A stretch of 64,000 bases of DNA from BQJU01 sp965229635 (lineage in GTDB: Bacteria; Bacteroidota; Bacteroidia; Chitinophagales; Saprospiraceae), in contig OZ245894.1 of NCBI GenBank assembly GCA_965229635.1, positions 2,232,001 to 2,296,000 on the forward strand, given 5' to 3'. Below the pieces are notes generated by a model. That model saw only the letters and a list, made by a program, of their open reading frames with translations. It was not told where the DNA came from and ran no database searches. Made by a program: the position numbers and the translations under genes. Shown piece after piece: positions 54,097 to 62,668 of this stretch (position 1 is its first letter; every line of letters begins with the position of its first letter).

Positions 54097-54441
54097 TTAG
54101 TTGTCAAGCACGGACTCGTCAGCAGGTAGTGTTTCTTCGTCCACTTCTTCAGTGGTCGATGATTTTCCCTCGTAAGTATTCAGTCGCATAAAAGCTGTAA
54201 TCAAATTTTTAGCATCTTCCAGGGAGATTTGGTCATTCGTAACGGCAATAAGGAATGCCTGTGCATCTTCGGGAATATCCCACATGGTTAAGCGCCCCAC
54301 TTGCGTGTTTAGTCGGGCAATCAATTCTGCTCCGGTTTTTGCACTTTGTACGATGCTTTCCAATTCCAATAATACACGGTGTTTGTACTCTTTTAGAGTT
54401 CTGCCAGACCGGCCTTTCTTTCGGTCATCTTCGACCTCCAT
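54097..54441 (-). CDS. Possible internally translated Cas11 within cas8
   Basis: An in-frame ATG at codon 397 of cas8 (MEVEDDRKKGRSGRTLKEYKH) would give a 114-residue helical protein ending at the same stop. The size and helical content fit Cas11b, which in type I-B systems is made from an internal start in cas8. No clear Shine-Dalgarno lies upstream, but Bacteroidota rarely use one. This is inferred from position and length only. Confidence 0.35.
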   Translation of the reverse strand: MEVEDDRKKGRSGRTLKEYKHRVLLELESIVQSAKTGAELIARLNTQVGRLTMWDIPEDAQAFLIAVTNDQISLEDAKNLITAFMRLNTYEGKSSTTEEVDEETLPADESVLDN

Positions 54442-55629
54442 GTGCCCAGCGTAGGAGGCTGCTTTATTAAGTGACTTGCCGTAAGCCACAGCGCTATTGA
54501 TGAGCGCCTCATCGTATTTTTCTGTATGCATAAAATATGATTTTAGTAGAATGAAGAATTCAAAGGGATAGGTGGCCCTGAAGGATAGAAAATTTTGCAG
54601 GGCGGGTAGATTGAAAAATTTCAAAAAATGCTCAAAAAAGCGGAGAAACAACTTCCATTTATTATCGCTGAATTTTTTACCGTCTTCCAGGCCAATCAGG
54701 GAAACTCTATTAAGATTCAACACAATGTTGTAGAGTTCACCTGTCAGTGCCAATTTTATGAGGTGATGGCCAAAACTTTCCTGATAAGTTTCCGCATCAG
54801 AAACACTATAGATCGGGCGATTTTGCATCCACTGCAGTGCGGCATTGGCTTCATCATGTAATTTATTATGCTTCTGAACCCAGTTGCCCACCGAGGCAAT
54901 TAGCGGGACAATACCAAGTCCAATTGTTTTTGGAGCATTAGGGTAATTACCTCTGAAAACTGGCGGACGATGGTATCTTTTTTCATCAAATTTGGCATGG
55001 GTAGCTTCTTCTCCAAGTCCTTCTGCCTGCATTTTCCTAAAAAGTGAAATAAAATCATACAGAGGGTAACCATTTGATTGAGAATCATAAAAAGGTAAAT
55101 CCGGAATCAGGCCAGTATTACCATTTTGGTAGGCCGCTGGCTTCCATTCAGTGATTGAGGCTATGGCTGTGAAAGCGGCATGCAGCAAGTCCACTCTTGG
55201 ATTTGACATGGTTGCTTTTCCTGCATTGATTTTTGATATCATCGGGGCAAATGACCGCTTTAATTCATAAGTTTTGTTTTGGCCATTTTTCAGGAGCTTT
55301 AGGATGTTAAGAACTTCTTTTACAATTCCTGCTGCGTTGTTGCTTGTAGTGATATGAGGACCTACAAAATACCCTTTACTGGCTACCTGGCCCGACTTAC
55401 TGCCAGGGTTGACATCCTTTGCAGGCAAATATTTGTAGAAAACCAAACCGGCAGGAGAGGTGCCGTGTGGGGCCAGCATGAAGTGATTCATTGCTGCTTT
55501 TAGAACGTCTTCGGCCAGTGCAAAAAGCTCAGATTCTGAAAAGAGTACTTGTGGTGTCTTTTTTGAATGAACCAACGCTGCTGCCAGTCCATATCGGGGC
55601 ATTGGATGCCAATTATTAAAGTTATTCAT
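54097..55629 (-). CDS. Predicted Cascade large subunit (Cas8, divergent)
   Basis: A 510-residue protein in the position of the large subunit, between cas5 and cas7. I do not see the CxxC zinc pair of Cst1-type Cas8b1 and cannot match it by eye to a specific Cas8 family. It may be the Porphyromonas-type (Pging, Csp2) group, which occurs in Bacteroidota. The N-terminal part is mixed alpha/beta (MPRYGLAAALVHS ... HGTSPAGLVFYKYLP) and the C-terminal third is helical, as expected for large-subunit proteins that hold PAM-recognition and small-subunit-like parts. It overlaps cas5 by 8 bp. No nuclease motif is visible. Confidence 0.75.
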   Translation of the reverse strand: MNNFNNWHPMPRYGLAAALVHSKKTPQVLFSESELFALAEDVLKAAMNHFMLAPHGTSPAGLVFYKYLPAKDVNPGSKSGQVASKGYFVGPHITTSNNAAGIVKEVLNILKLLKNGQNKTYELKRSFAPMISKINAGKATMSNPRVDLLHAAFTAIASITEWKPAAYQNGNTGLIPDLPFYDSQSNGYPLYDFISLFRKMQAEGLGEEATHAKFDEKRYHRPPVFRGNYPNAPKTIGLGIVPLIASVGNWVQKHNKLHDEANAALQWMQNRPIYSVSDAETYQESFGHHLIKLALTGELYNIVLNLNRVSLIGLEDGKKFSDNKWKLFLRFFEHFLKFFNLPALQNFLSFRATYPFEFFILLKSYFMHTEKYDEALINSAVAYGKSLNKAASYAGHMEVEDDRKKGRSGRTLKEYKHRVLLELESIVQSAKTGAELIARLNTQVGRLTMWDIPEDAQAFLIAVTNDQISLEDAKNLITAFMRLNTYEGKSSTTEEVDEETLPADESVLDN

Positions 55630-56434
55630 GATCCTTCCATTTTAGTTCGACCCATCCGTCATTTGAGCCTAGGTAGAGCGGAGCAGAGGGTTGGTCAAGT
55701 GCCGTTTTAATCAATTTTGAAACTTCCGCGGTACAGGATATTGAAAATTGGTAGGCAGAGTTAGGGACTACGTATCCCCGGTTTTTGGGACTGGAGTAGT
55801 AATGCGGGAAGAATGGTTTTAGACTGGTCGTTTTCACCTTTCCTTCCACCAATTGTAGAAGTTCCTCCAAAGTAAAGGTGGCAAAGTCTTTTTTATCTCC
55901 GAAAACGACAGAAGGTGTGGGTTTGTCACCTTTTTCAGAGGCAACCTTTTTTCTGGAGAGGGTAATTAGATCATCCAGTCTTCCATCATAATTTCGGCTT
56001 CCTCCAATAAATGAATCTCCCATGGTGCGCAACTGCATTGACCAAAGGTCATCATAGGCCATCGGGTGCTGATCTACAGCTAGAGGCTCCATTTTTAGGT
56101 GAAACTGAAGCAGGCTAAAATATCCGCTTCCAGATGATTCAGGCTTAGCCTGTAGCCAGGCAGATTGAGCATAATCCGGGTTTTTCCGATGCTTCTTCTG
56201 GGCTTTTTTCTGAAGTGACTTAAATAAATCCCTTCGAAGGCTATCTTCAAAATGCCAGCCCAGGGCATTCTCGATCAAGCCCAAAATCATATGATTTGTA
56301 GGGGTGACTTCACTCCGGAAATAGGTTCCCGGTTGGCTGGAAACCATGGATAATGGAGCCAGAGCAGTAATTTCAAGCGTAGCTTGTTGCGTCATCTCGG
56401 GAGGTTCCAGAAAGAACGATAGATCCAATTTCAT
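55622..56434 (-). CDS. cas5: Cascade subunit Cas5
   Basis: A 270-residue RAMP protein. The N-terminal segment TLEITALAPLSMVSSQPGTYFRSEVTPTNHMILGLIENALGW (about 19-60) is the Cas5 signature (Ala-Pro, then Arg and the helix that caps the crRNA 5' handle). It is longer than most Cas5 (about 230), with extra C-terminal strands (YQFSISCTAEVSKLI). It comes before cas8 in the operon, whereas cas5 usually follows cas7 in I-B systems. Confidence 0.85.
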   Translation of the reverse strand: MKLDLSFFLEPPEMTQQATLEITALAPLSMVSSQPGTYFRSEVTPTNHMILGLIENALGWHFEDSLRRDLFKSLQKKAQKKHRKNPDYAQSAWLQAKPESSGSGYFSLLQFHLKMEPLAVDQHPMAYDDLWSMQLRTMGDSFIGGSRNYDGRLDDLITLSRKKVASEKGDKPTPSVVFGDKKDFATFTLEELLQLVEGKVKTTSLKPFFPHYYSSPKNRGYVVPNSAYQFSISCTAEVSKLIKTALDQPSAPLYLGSNDGWVELKWKDHE

Positions 56435-56485
56435 TTTGAATAAATTTGAGCTATAGAAAATTAAAAAGGAAGAGCGGAAATTGAT

Positions 56486-57142
56486 TTATCTCAATGCTCC
56501 AAACCCAATGCCTGTACTGTTTCCGACACCAACTTCCCAGGCGAAGGCCACTGCTCGGGGATCGCCACTTACAATTACTGGACAAGCGGTTGCTCTTATG
56601 TTGATTCCCTTGTAGTTAATGAGCTTGGTTTTTGGATTGGGAAAAGTGGAGTCAAAACTAACCTGAACATCTTGAGGCATCGAAGCCCTTGCTAACTTAT
56701 GCTGTAGGGTCTGGGTCAGGTACTCATTTGTCATTTCCTCACCGGGCAAAAAGTATTTGTGTTTTCCTTCCTCAATCCGACGTTTGACCAGTACCGGACT
56801 TTGGGTGATAAATCTGTGGTTGTCACCAAAATCCGGAGTGCGCTGTAGCGTAATGCTGTCTACCTCCATCCCCCATCGGATATGCCATCCTGTTTTGATG
56901 CCGGTGATCAATTGCGCCAGCAAATCCTGACCAGGAGCACTGATTTGAAAAGTGCTCCCACCGGGAAAATCTAAAGCTCCTCTTCTTACTTGACCATGGG
57001 AAAGCCAGGATAATGAATAAAGAGATATTTCATCGTGTAACTCATTTTCTCCAAGCCATTGATGAAAGGCTCCGACTAAAGCTGGCTGGTAATTGAATGG
57101 TACGGGTTCTCGATTTGGTGTAAGGTGGAAATAGATTCTCAT
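56486..57142 (-). CDS. cas6: CRISPR pre-crRNA endoribonuclease Cas6
   Basis: A 218-residue protein. The N-terminal ferredoxin fold (MRIYFHLTPNREPVPFNYQPALVGAFHQWLGENELHDE) has two candidate catalytic His residues (about 28 and 37). The C-terminal Gly-rich loop GVGNSTGIGFGALR is the Cas6 hallmark. It cleaves repeat RNA 5' of the ATTGAAAC handle. It is the first gene of the operon, 51 bp before cas5. The 170 bp upstream should carry the operon promoter; I saw no good TAnnTTTG box there. Confidence 0.93.
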   Translation of the reverse strand: MRIYFHLTPNREPVPFNYQPALVGAFHQWLGENELHDEISLYSLSWLSHGQVRRGALDFPGGSTFQISAPGQDLLAQLITGIKTGWHIRWGMEVDSITLQRTPDFGDNHRFITQSPVLVKRRIEEGKHKYFLPGEEMTNEYLTQTLQHKLARASMPQDVQVSFDSTFPNPKTKLINYKGINIRATACPVIVSGDPRAVAFAWEVGVGNSTGIGFGALR

Positions 57143-57313
57143 GCTTTTAATTTGGTTTTGGAAAATATTTAAGCTTTTACAAAGGTCGAGGGTACCTGGT
57201 GCAATGACTGCTACCCCCCCTCTTTCTTTGTCATATTTTTTTACGAATGGTGCTTCAAATGTCTGATTGATAGTTGGTTATACGAAGTGCGAATCTTGAG
57301 AAATAATACTATC

Positions 57314-57643
57314 TTATCTGATTTCAAGGATTCCTTGCTTGTTATTGCGCAAAAAGCTCAAAATGTCATCGTAGTTTTTATCAATTAATGTTATCACCTC
57401 TTGGGTCGAAGCATTTCCACAACGAAGCCAGATTATTTTTGGCGGAAAGCCACGAATCGCCTGAATATTATTAAAATCCGTATCCTTGGTCAGCAGATGT
57501 AACTTGTTTTTAGCAGCGTAATCCCAAACGACAATATCATCGGCACTCGCCAGTGCGACTTCCCTAACATGAACCATCTTAGCAAACTTTTTCTCCAACA
57601 TGGATACCAGTCTTGGAGATAGATTATTGTCGATTAGGATCAT
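57314..57643 (-). CDS. DUF5615 PIN-like protein (putative toxin)
   Basis: A 109-residue protein with MILIDNNLSPRLVSML (first acidic residue of a PIN/Mut7-C-like site), the DIVVWDYAAKNKLHLLTKDTDFNN middle part (DTD, second acidic group) and IIWLRCGNASTQEVI. This pattern is the DUF5615 family, usually the RNase-type toxin partner of a DUF433 antitoxin. It lies between cas6 and that antitoxin, in the same direction. The gap to the antitoxin is 191 bp, where such pairs normally overlap; a TAGTTTTG -7-like box at 57704-57711 (minus) may give it its own promoter. Confidence 0.85.
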   Translation of the reverse strand: MILIDNNLSPRLVSMLEKKFAKMVHVREVALASADDIVVWDYAAKNKLHLLTKDTDFNNIQAIRGFPPKIIWLRCGNASTQEVITLIDKNYDDILSFLRNNKQGILEIR

Positions 57644-57834
57644 TGATTAGTATTAAGAATGGGGAGTTAAGAAAGAACGCTAAAATCAATATAAGCCTAC
57701 AACCAAAACTATAAAAAAAGATCGAACAATGTGGTTTGCGCGCATCACTTTCTTATCCGTCTAATCAAAAATAAAAGTATTTGGTATGCTTTACCAGTGT
57801 CAGTGCTACCTATTGAACAATACCTGAACTGGTA

Positions 57835-58068
57835 TTATCTACTGGTTTGCAGAATCACGGTATTTTTCTGAGCCTCAGCAGCATAGGCCAAAGCGGCGAG
57901 AATATCCTCTCTAGTTAGATCGGGAAAATCTTCGATTACCTCTTCCGTAGACATGCCTGAGGCCAGATAGCCCAGAATATCGGCTACCGTGATGCGCAAG
58001 CCGCGGATACAAGGTTGACCGCTGCGTTTGCCTGGCTCAATGGTGATGTATTTGGTGTAATCGATCAT
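57835..58068 (-). CDS. DUF433 antitoxin-like protein
   Basis: A 77-residue DNA-binding protein starting MIDYTKYITIEPGKRSGQPCIRGLRITVADILGYLASGMSTEEVIEDFPDLTREDILAALAYAA. I chose this start over one 60 bp upstream because it matches the family N-terminus. It is a canonical DUF433 helix-turn-helix, normally the antitoxin of DUF5615 toxins and an autorepressor. It follows the WYL regulator gene by 69 bp on the same strand. Confidence 0.88.
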   Translation of the reverse strand: MIDYTKYITIEPGKRSGQPCIRGLRITVADILGYLASGMSTEEVIEDFPDLTREDILAALAYAAEAQKNTVILQTSR

Positions 58069-58137
58069 CAATTTTATCCTTATTTCTACTGTAAAATACG
58101 CAATATTCCGGGATTCTACAAAATACAAATTTTCTTG

Positions 58138-59055
58138 TTAAAATTTCATTTGAGCGACTTCTTCCTGTAGATGTTCAATCAATGATTCCGGTTCCAGGAC
58201 TTCCACTTGATGGTGGGTGCCCAAAATAAAATTGCTCAATCCTAAAAAGCGGTGGTTGACCAGGCATTGGAAGTCATAGAGGTTTTCTTCAACAGCTGGT
58301 TGAATGTGGGAAGCGGTCAGTGGAAATCTTTCTATTAAGTCATTGTAGGCGCCAACTTTCAAACGCAGGTGTACCATGACCTGCACATTGTCTACAATCC
58401 GAAAAGGATCAGCGCGCATGACCTGGTGTCGGGGTTCGTTTTGCCAGGGTTCTCCACTAAAACGAATTCTGCTGATTCTGGATACCCGAAAATACCTGAT
58501 ATCATTTCTATTGACATCGTAGGCCTGAAGAATATCTTCTGGAGGGTTGACATGAAAAGGTTCTACCAGTCGGTCGCTTACAATATTACTATTGGACGAA
58601 CGATAGTTTAGTAGTAGAATTTGCTGCTTTTCATTGATGGCCTTTTGGAGCTGATCGAGTCTTTCAAGGTAAGGCTTCCTGAGGTAGGCATGGCCTAAAA
58701 GATGGTAGTCGTATAGTGAAGCCAGCTTTTTCTTTAAACGGCCAGCTCGTTTACTGTGTTCCCCAACGTGATCTATCGCTTTGGACAACAACAATTGGTC
58801 TTCTTCCGAGAAATGTAATAAGTCCTTTAGTTCCTTATAGGGCCGATTGACCACAAACTTATAGCGATGTCTGTTATCTCGGCGCGTGAGAAACCCTGCA
58901 TCAGCAAATGACTCAAAATCTCTTTTGATGGTAGAGGGGTTGACATTGTATCGTTCAGCCAGCTCCTTTTTGGTGTAACCGTTAGGATGTTCCATAAGTG
59001 CGCGCATGATCCGCAACAGGCGTAATTTCGTGCCGTATTCCGCTTCATCAGACAT
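58138..59055 (-). CDS. WYL-family transcriptional regulator
   Basis: A 305-residue protein. An HTH domain (about 10-60; GYTKKELAERYNVNPSTIKRDFESFADAGFLTRRD) is followed by a linker, the WYL domain (about 130-235; NEKQQILLLNYRSSNSNIVSDRLVEPFHVNPPEDILQAYDVNRNDIRYFRVSRISRI) and a WCX-like tail. The eponymous W-Y-L is replaced by ILQAYD, as in many members. WYL regulators often sit beside CRISPR-Cas and other defence genes and sense nucleic acid or nucleotide ligands. This one is on the same strand upstream of the TA pair and cas operon, so it may control either. Binding targets are unknown. Confidence 0.88.
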   Translation of the reverse strand: MSDEAEYGTKLRLLRIMRALMEHPNGYTKKELAERYNVNPSTIKRDFESFADAGFLTRRDNRHRYKFVVNRPYKELKDLLHFSEEDQLLLSKAIDHVGEHSKRAGRLKKKLASLYDYHLLGHAYLRKPYLERLDQLQKAINEKQQILLLNYRSSNSNIVSDRLVEPFHVNPPEDILQAYDVNRNDIRYFRVSRISRIRFSGEPWQNEPRHQVMRADPFRIVDNVQVMVHLRLKVGAYNDLIERFPLTASHIQPAVEENLYDFQCLVNHRFLGLSNFILGTHHQVEVLEPESLIEHLQEEVAQMKF

Positions 59056-59299
59056 TAAGCAAGTATTTTGAATATTTGATTGGATAAATATAAAATTAAT
59101 TTGAATTTGCAGAGTGATAATTGTTAATATTTAACTCAATATCATTCTCTGTGAAAGAATCCTTTCCCTCCATCCATTTTTTCCCACCCTTCATCGATCT
59201 TCCTGGGTGTGCTCACAAAAATGTTATTGTTTCATCATTAAATTCAGAAGCTTTCCAACCATTGCGCTTCTGATGCATCTATGCAATAAAAAAACTGAT

Positions 59300-60619
59300 A
59301 TGAAACTCACTTTAGTTATTCAACTCCTTTGTTTATTTGCCATGAGCATATCCGCACAATCCTTTGATCAGAAAAAGATGGACGAATTATTTGACCGCAT
59401 CGAAGCCAATGAAAAAGGCATGGGGAGCATTGCCTTTTCTAAAGATGGGGAAGTGGTCTACCAACGAGCCTTCGGCTATGCCGATCACGAGAAGGAAATG
59501 AAAGCTACTCCGGCTACCAAATACCGCATTGGGTCCATCTCGAAGACTTTCACTGCTACCTTGATCCTGCAAATGATGGAGGAAGGGAAGCTGGGTTTAG
59601 ACACACGCTTATCGCAATATTATCCGCAAGTACCCAATACCGATGAAATTACCATTACGCATCTACTCAAACACCGCAGCGGCTTATTCAATTTTACCAA
59701 TAAGGAAGATTATGTTTCCTGGATGGAACAGCCGCAAACCAAGGACAGCCTGATGCAACGCATTATTGCGAATGGCACGGTCTTTACACCGGATGAAAAA
59801 ACGGAATATTCCAATACCAATTATGTACTGCTTTCCTGGATTGCCGAAAAGGTGGATGGAAAGCCCTTTGCAGAAATCTTGGAGGAGCGGATTGTGGACA
59901 AATTGGGACTGAAGAATACCTATTATGGTGGAAAAATTGATTCAGAAAACAACGAAGCGCATTCCTATGTCAAGATGGAGGAATGGCAACCATCCACAGA
60001 AACCGATATGAGCATCCCGTGGGGTGCCGGATCGCTGGTCTCCACACCCACTGACCTGACTACTTTTTTTGATGCGCTATTTACCGGAAAATTGTTGAAG
60101 CAAGAAACGCTGGATAAGATGACGGAATTTCAGGACGGTTTGGGAATGGGATTAATACAGATGCCATTTTATGACCGGCAGGCTTTTGCTCACAATGGCG
60201 GCATTGATGGTTTTCAATCTTCAGCGGGCTATTTCCCGGAGGATAAGGTGGTGATGGCTTATGTCACCAATGGCGCAGTAATGCCCATGAACGATATTCT
60301 GATTGGCGCTTTGAGTATCTACTTTGGCAAAGAATACGAACTGCCCGAGTTTAAGCCGGCCCTGGAATTGACTAGTGAACAACTCGATCAATATCTCGGT
60401 ACCTATAGTACCCCAGATTTTCCGATAAAAATCACCATTACCAAAAAGGGCAATACCCTGATTGGGCAGGGCACAGGGCAACCAAGCTTTTCAATGGAGG
60501 CCTACGAAGAACATAAATTTAAGTTTGAACAGGCCGGACTGACGCTGGAGTTTATTCCCGAAAAGGAAGAGGTAATCCTGCGGCAGGGTGGGCAAGAGTG
60601 GAAGATGAAAAAGGAGTAA
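59300..60619 (+). CDS. Secreted serine hydrolase, beta-lactamase/DD-peptidase fold
   Basis: A 439-residue protein starting MKLTLVIQLLCLFAMSISAQSF. This start gives a signal peptide; an in-frame ATG 93 bp upstream gives none. The class C-like site is intact: SISK (Ser near 83), YSN (EYSNTNY near 172) and HNG (AHNGGIDGFQ near 291). A C-terminal DUF3471-type lipocalin-like domain (about 345-439; YLGTYSTPDFPIKITITKKGN) follows. It is probably a periplasmic or surface peptidase, esterase or amidase; sequence alone does not tell. Divergent from the WYL gene. Confidence 0.9.
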   Translation: MKLTLVIQLLCLFAMSISAQSFDQKKMDELFDRIEANEKGMGSIAFSKDGEVVYQRAFGYADHEKEMKATPATKYRIGSISKTFTATLILQMMEEGKLGLDTRLSQYYPQVPNTDEITITHLLKHRSGLFNFTNKEDYVSWMEQPQTKDSLMQRIIANGTVFTPDEKTEYSNTNYVLLSWIAEKVDGKPFAEILEERIVDKLGLKNTYYGGKIDSENNEAHSYVKMEEWQPSTETDMSIPWGAGSLVSTPTDLTTFFDALFTGKLLKQETLDKMTEFQDGLGMGLIQMPFYDRQAFAHNGGIDGFQSSAGYFPEDKVVMAYVTNGAVMPMNDILIGALSIYFGKEYELPEFKPALELTSEQLDQYLGTYSTPDFPIKITITKKGNTLIGQGTGQPSFSMEAYEEHKFKFEQAGLTLEFIPEKEEVILRQGGQEWKMKKE

Positions 60620-60724
60620 AATGGTAGTGTTATTACAAAATAATAGGTTTACTACGATAAAGTAAAGTTTTACAAACTTTTTGTGAAAATCATTGTTGCA
60701 AATGGCACACCAAATCCTACAATA

Positions 60725-61981
60725 ATGATCAAGCGAAACGTTTGTAATCTGATCGTATACATAGTGTTTGCCATGCTACTATCTGCGACGCAAACCTCGG
60801 CACAGGGATTTAAAATCGGTGATCCGCAGGCGGGTAAAACCTTTACGGGACCACGTTTTGGCACCGACCAATACCAGTTTCTTCGGGAGGCAGAAATATT
60901 GTACCGCAAATTTGATCTTGAGGGCGCTTTTTTTGCTTACGAAAATGCGGTGATCAACAATCCGCGCTCGGCAGAGGCCTTGGTAAGGAGAGCCAGGTTC
61001 AAGAAGCTTTTTGGCATGGAATCAGAGGCGTTGGAGGACATAGCATTGGCCGAGCGCATCAATCCCTATGCTGCTGACCTTTTTGCTTACCACGGGCCAT
61101 ACAGCATTCTCAATGTAATTGAATACGAACCTGCGGGGGCAGCGGTGAGTCTGCCGCTCAATAAAAGGGTGGGGGAATACTATGAGTGGCTTGATAACGG
61201 CTACAAAAACCGGGAAGTAGATGAAAGCGAGATGGTGCTTCTGGAAGATGCACTGATTGAAATGGAACTCGGCAACTGGAGCAATGCACAGTACATTCTG
61301 GACGGCTTGTTGAGCCTTTCTCCACAATCGGCAGTGGCCTGGGATCTGAAGGGACTGGTATATGCCCATCAGGGGCAGTATGATGCTGCCAAAGCGGCCT
61401 ATGAGGAAGCGCTGAAGCAAGAGCCGGATTTCGCTATAGCCTGGTACAATTTAAGTCGACTGGAGCGGGAAAATGGCCAGTTGTCCCTGGCGAAGCAGCA
61501 TCTGGACAAAGCCATTCAATTGGAGGAAGATCTTATAAAAGCCTACTTTGACCGGGCACTGGTACACAAAGCCATGGGACAACCGGAAGCGGCTTTGGAT
61601 AATTACAACAAAGTACTTGCGATGGATGGTGAACACTATCTGGAGGCCTATCTTAATCGTGGCTTGACCCGCAAAATGATGGGGGATTTTAATGGTGCGT
61701 TGGCAGATTTTAATCAGGCAGTTCGGGACTTCCCTGAACACGCAGAACTATATAAAAACCGGGGCAATTTGTACCTCATCTTTGGCGAACACAACAAGGC
61801 CATCGAAGATTATACCCGCGCCATTGAGCTGGACGAAGCATTTGCGGAAGCTTATTACAATCGGGGGCTGGCGCACTTCATCATCTACGATTACGTATCA
61901 GGCTGTGCGGATTTGCAGCAAAGCGTGGATTTGGGATTTGACCGTGCCCTGGAAAAGCAACAATACTTTTGTGTAGAGTAG
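60725..61981 (+). CDS. Secreted TPR-repeat protein
   Basis: A 418-residue protein. The start MIKRNVCNLIVYIVFAMLLSATQTSAQ gives a signal peptide; an upstream in-frame GTG is possible. At least eight tetratricopeptide repeats run from about residue 50 to 410, the clearest AWDLKGLVYAHQGQYDAAKAAYEEALKQEP, AWYNLSRLERENGQLSLAKQHLDKAIQLEE and YKNRGNLYLIFGEHNKAIEDYTRAIELDE. It is a periplasmic or outer-membrane-associated scaffold. It follows the hydrolase gene by 105 bp; a link is not shown. Confidence 0.88.
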   Translation: MIKRNVCNLIVYIVFAMLLSATQTSAQGFKIGDPQAGKTFTGPRFGTDQYQFLREAEILYRKFDLEGAFFAYENAVINNPRSAEALVRRARFKKLFGMESEALEDIALAERINPYAADLFAYHGPYSILNVIEYEPAGAAVSLPLNKRVGEYYEWLDNGYKNREVDESEMVLLEDALIEMELGNWSNAQYILDGLLSLSPQSAVAWDLKGLVYAHQGQYDAAKAAYEEALKQEPDFAIAWYNLSRLERENGQLSLAKQHLDKAIQLEEDLIKAYFDRALVHKAMGQPEAALDNYNKVLAMDGEHYLEAYLNRGLTRKMMGDFNGALADFNQAVRDFPEHAELYKNRGNLYLIFGEHNKAIEDYTRAIELDEAFAEAYYNRGLAHFIIYDYVSGCADLQQSVDLGFDRALEKQQYFCVE

Positions 61982-62029
61982 AGCGGTTCTGCAATTTCAA
62001 CCCCGGAATAATCTCTCCAAAATATGCAT

Positions 62030-62641
62030 TTAATTTGGGGCAGTTGACAAGGTGGTAAGTGCATCCTGGTACAGCTGCTCCAGTAGATTTTCCTGGCCGA
62101 CGATTTCCTGAAAGCGCAATTGAAACTGGATAAGCACTGCTTTCCGGTTGGCCAGTTGATGGGTATCCAGGTCAAAGTAAAAATCCAGAATATTTTTGAG
62201 GGTTTGGTTCATTAGTATATCCTGCATGGCGTAAACGAGGGTCAGTTTTTGGGTCGTTTCAAAATCAAATTCCTCCAGAATGCCGGTGGTTTTGGCCGTT
62301 TCCCAGGCGGTATTGGTGATGAAGGCATCCACCAGACTTTGGCCGCCAGTGATCAAGCTAAGATCCAAAAAGTCACTTTGTGACAGTTCCCTAAGTAAAC
62401 TGTCTCTATCCCCATCCACCACGGCTTCAATACGGGTGAGCATTTCAGCATGGTTGCTTTTCCAATGTTGAATCACTCCCGAGTTCCGTTGTAGCTCTTT
62501 TTTGATGCTTTCCAGCGCAATATTTCGTCGCTTATTGGTTTGTCGATCTTCTGCCATGTTGTTGATAAACAAAGCAAAAAGTACACTGAACACGATGAGC
62601 AGGCTCTCGGCCAGGTATTTTTTTATGGGAGCAGTTTTCAT
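62030..62641 (-). CDS. Single-pass membrane protein of unknown function
   Basis: A 203-residue protein starting MKTAPIKKYLAESLLIVFSVLFALFINNMAEDRQTNKRR, with one helix at about residues 10-28. I placed the start at the Met four codons into the frame. The body is helical (LESIKKELQRNSGVIQHWKSNHAEML ...). It resembles the DUF6090-type group of Bacteroidota small membrane proteins in layout only. It is divergent from the helicase gene. Confidence 0.65.
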   Translation of the reverse strand: MKTAPIKKYLAESLLIVFSVLFALFINNMAEDRQTNKRRNIALESIKKELQRNSGVIQHWKSNHAEMLTRIEAVVDGDRDSLLRELSQSDFLDLSLITGGQSLVDAFITNTAWETAKTTGILEEFDFETTQKLTLVYAMQDILMNQTLKNILDFYFDLDTHQLANRKAVLIQFQLRFQEIVGQENLLEQLYQDALTTLSTAPN

Positions 62642-62668
62642 TGATATTGCCATTTATTGTTTTATCAA

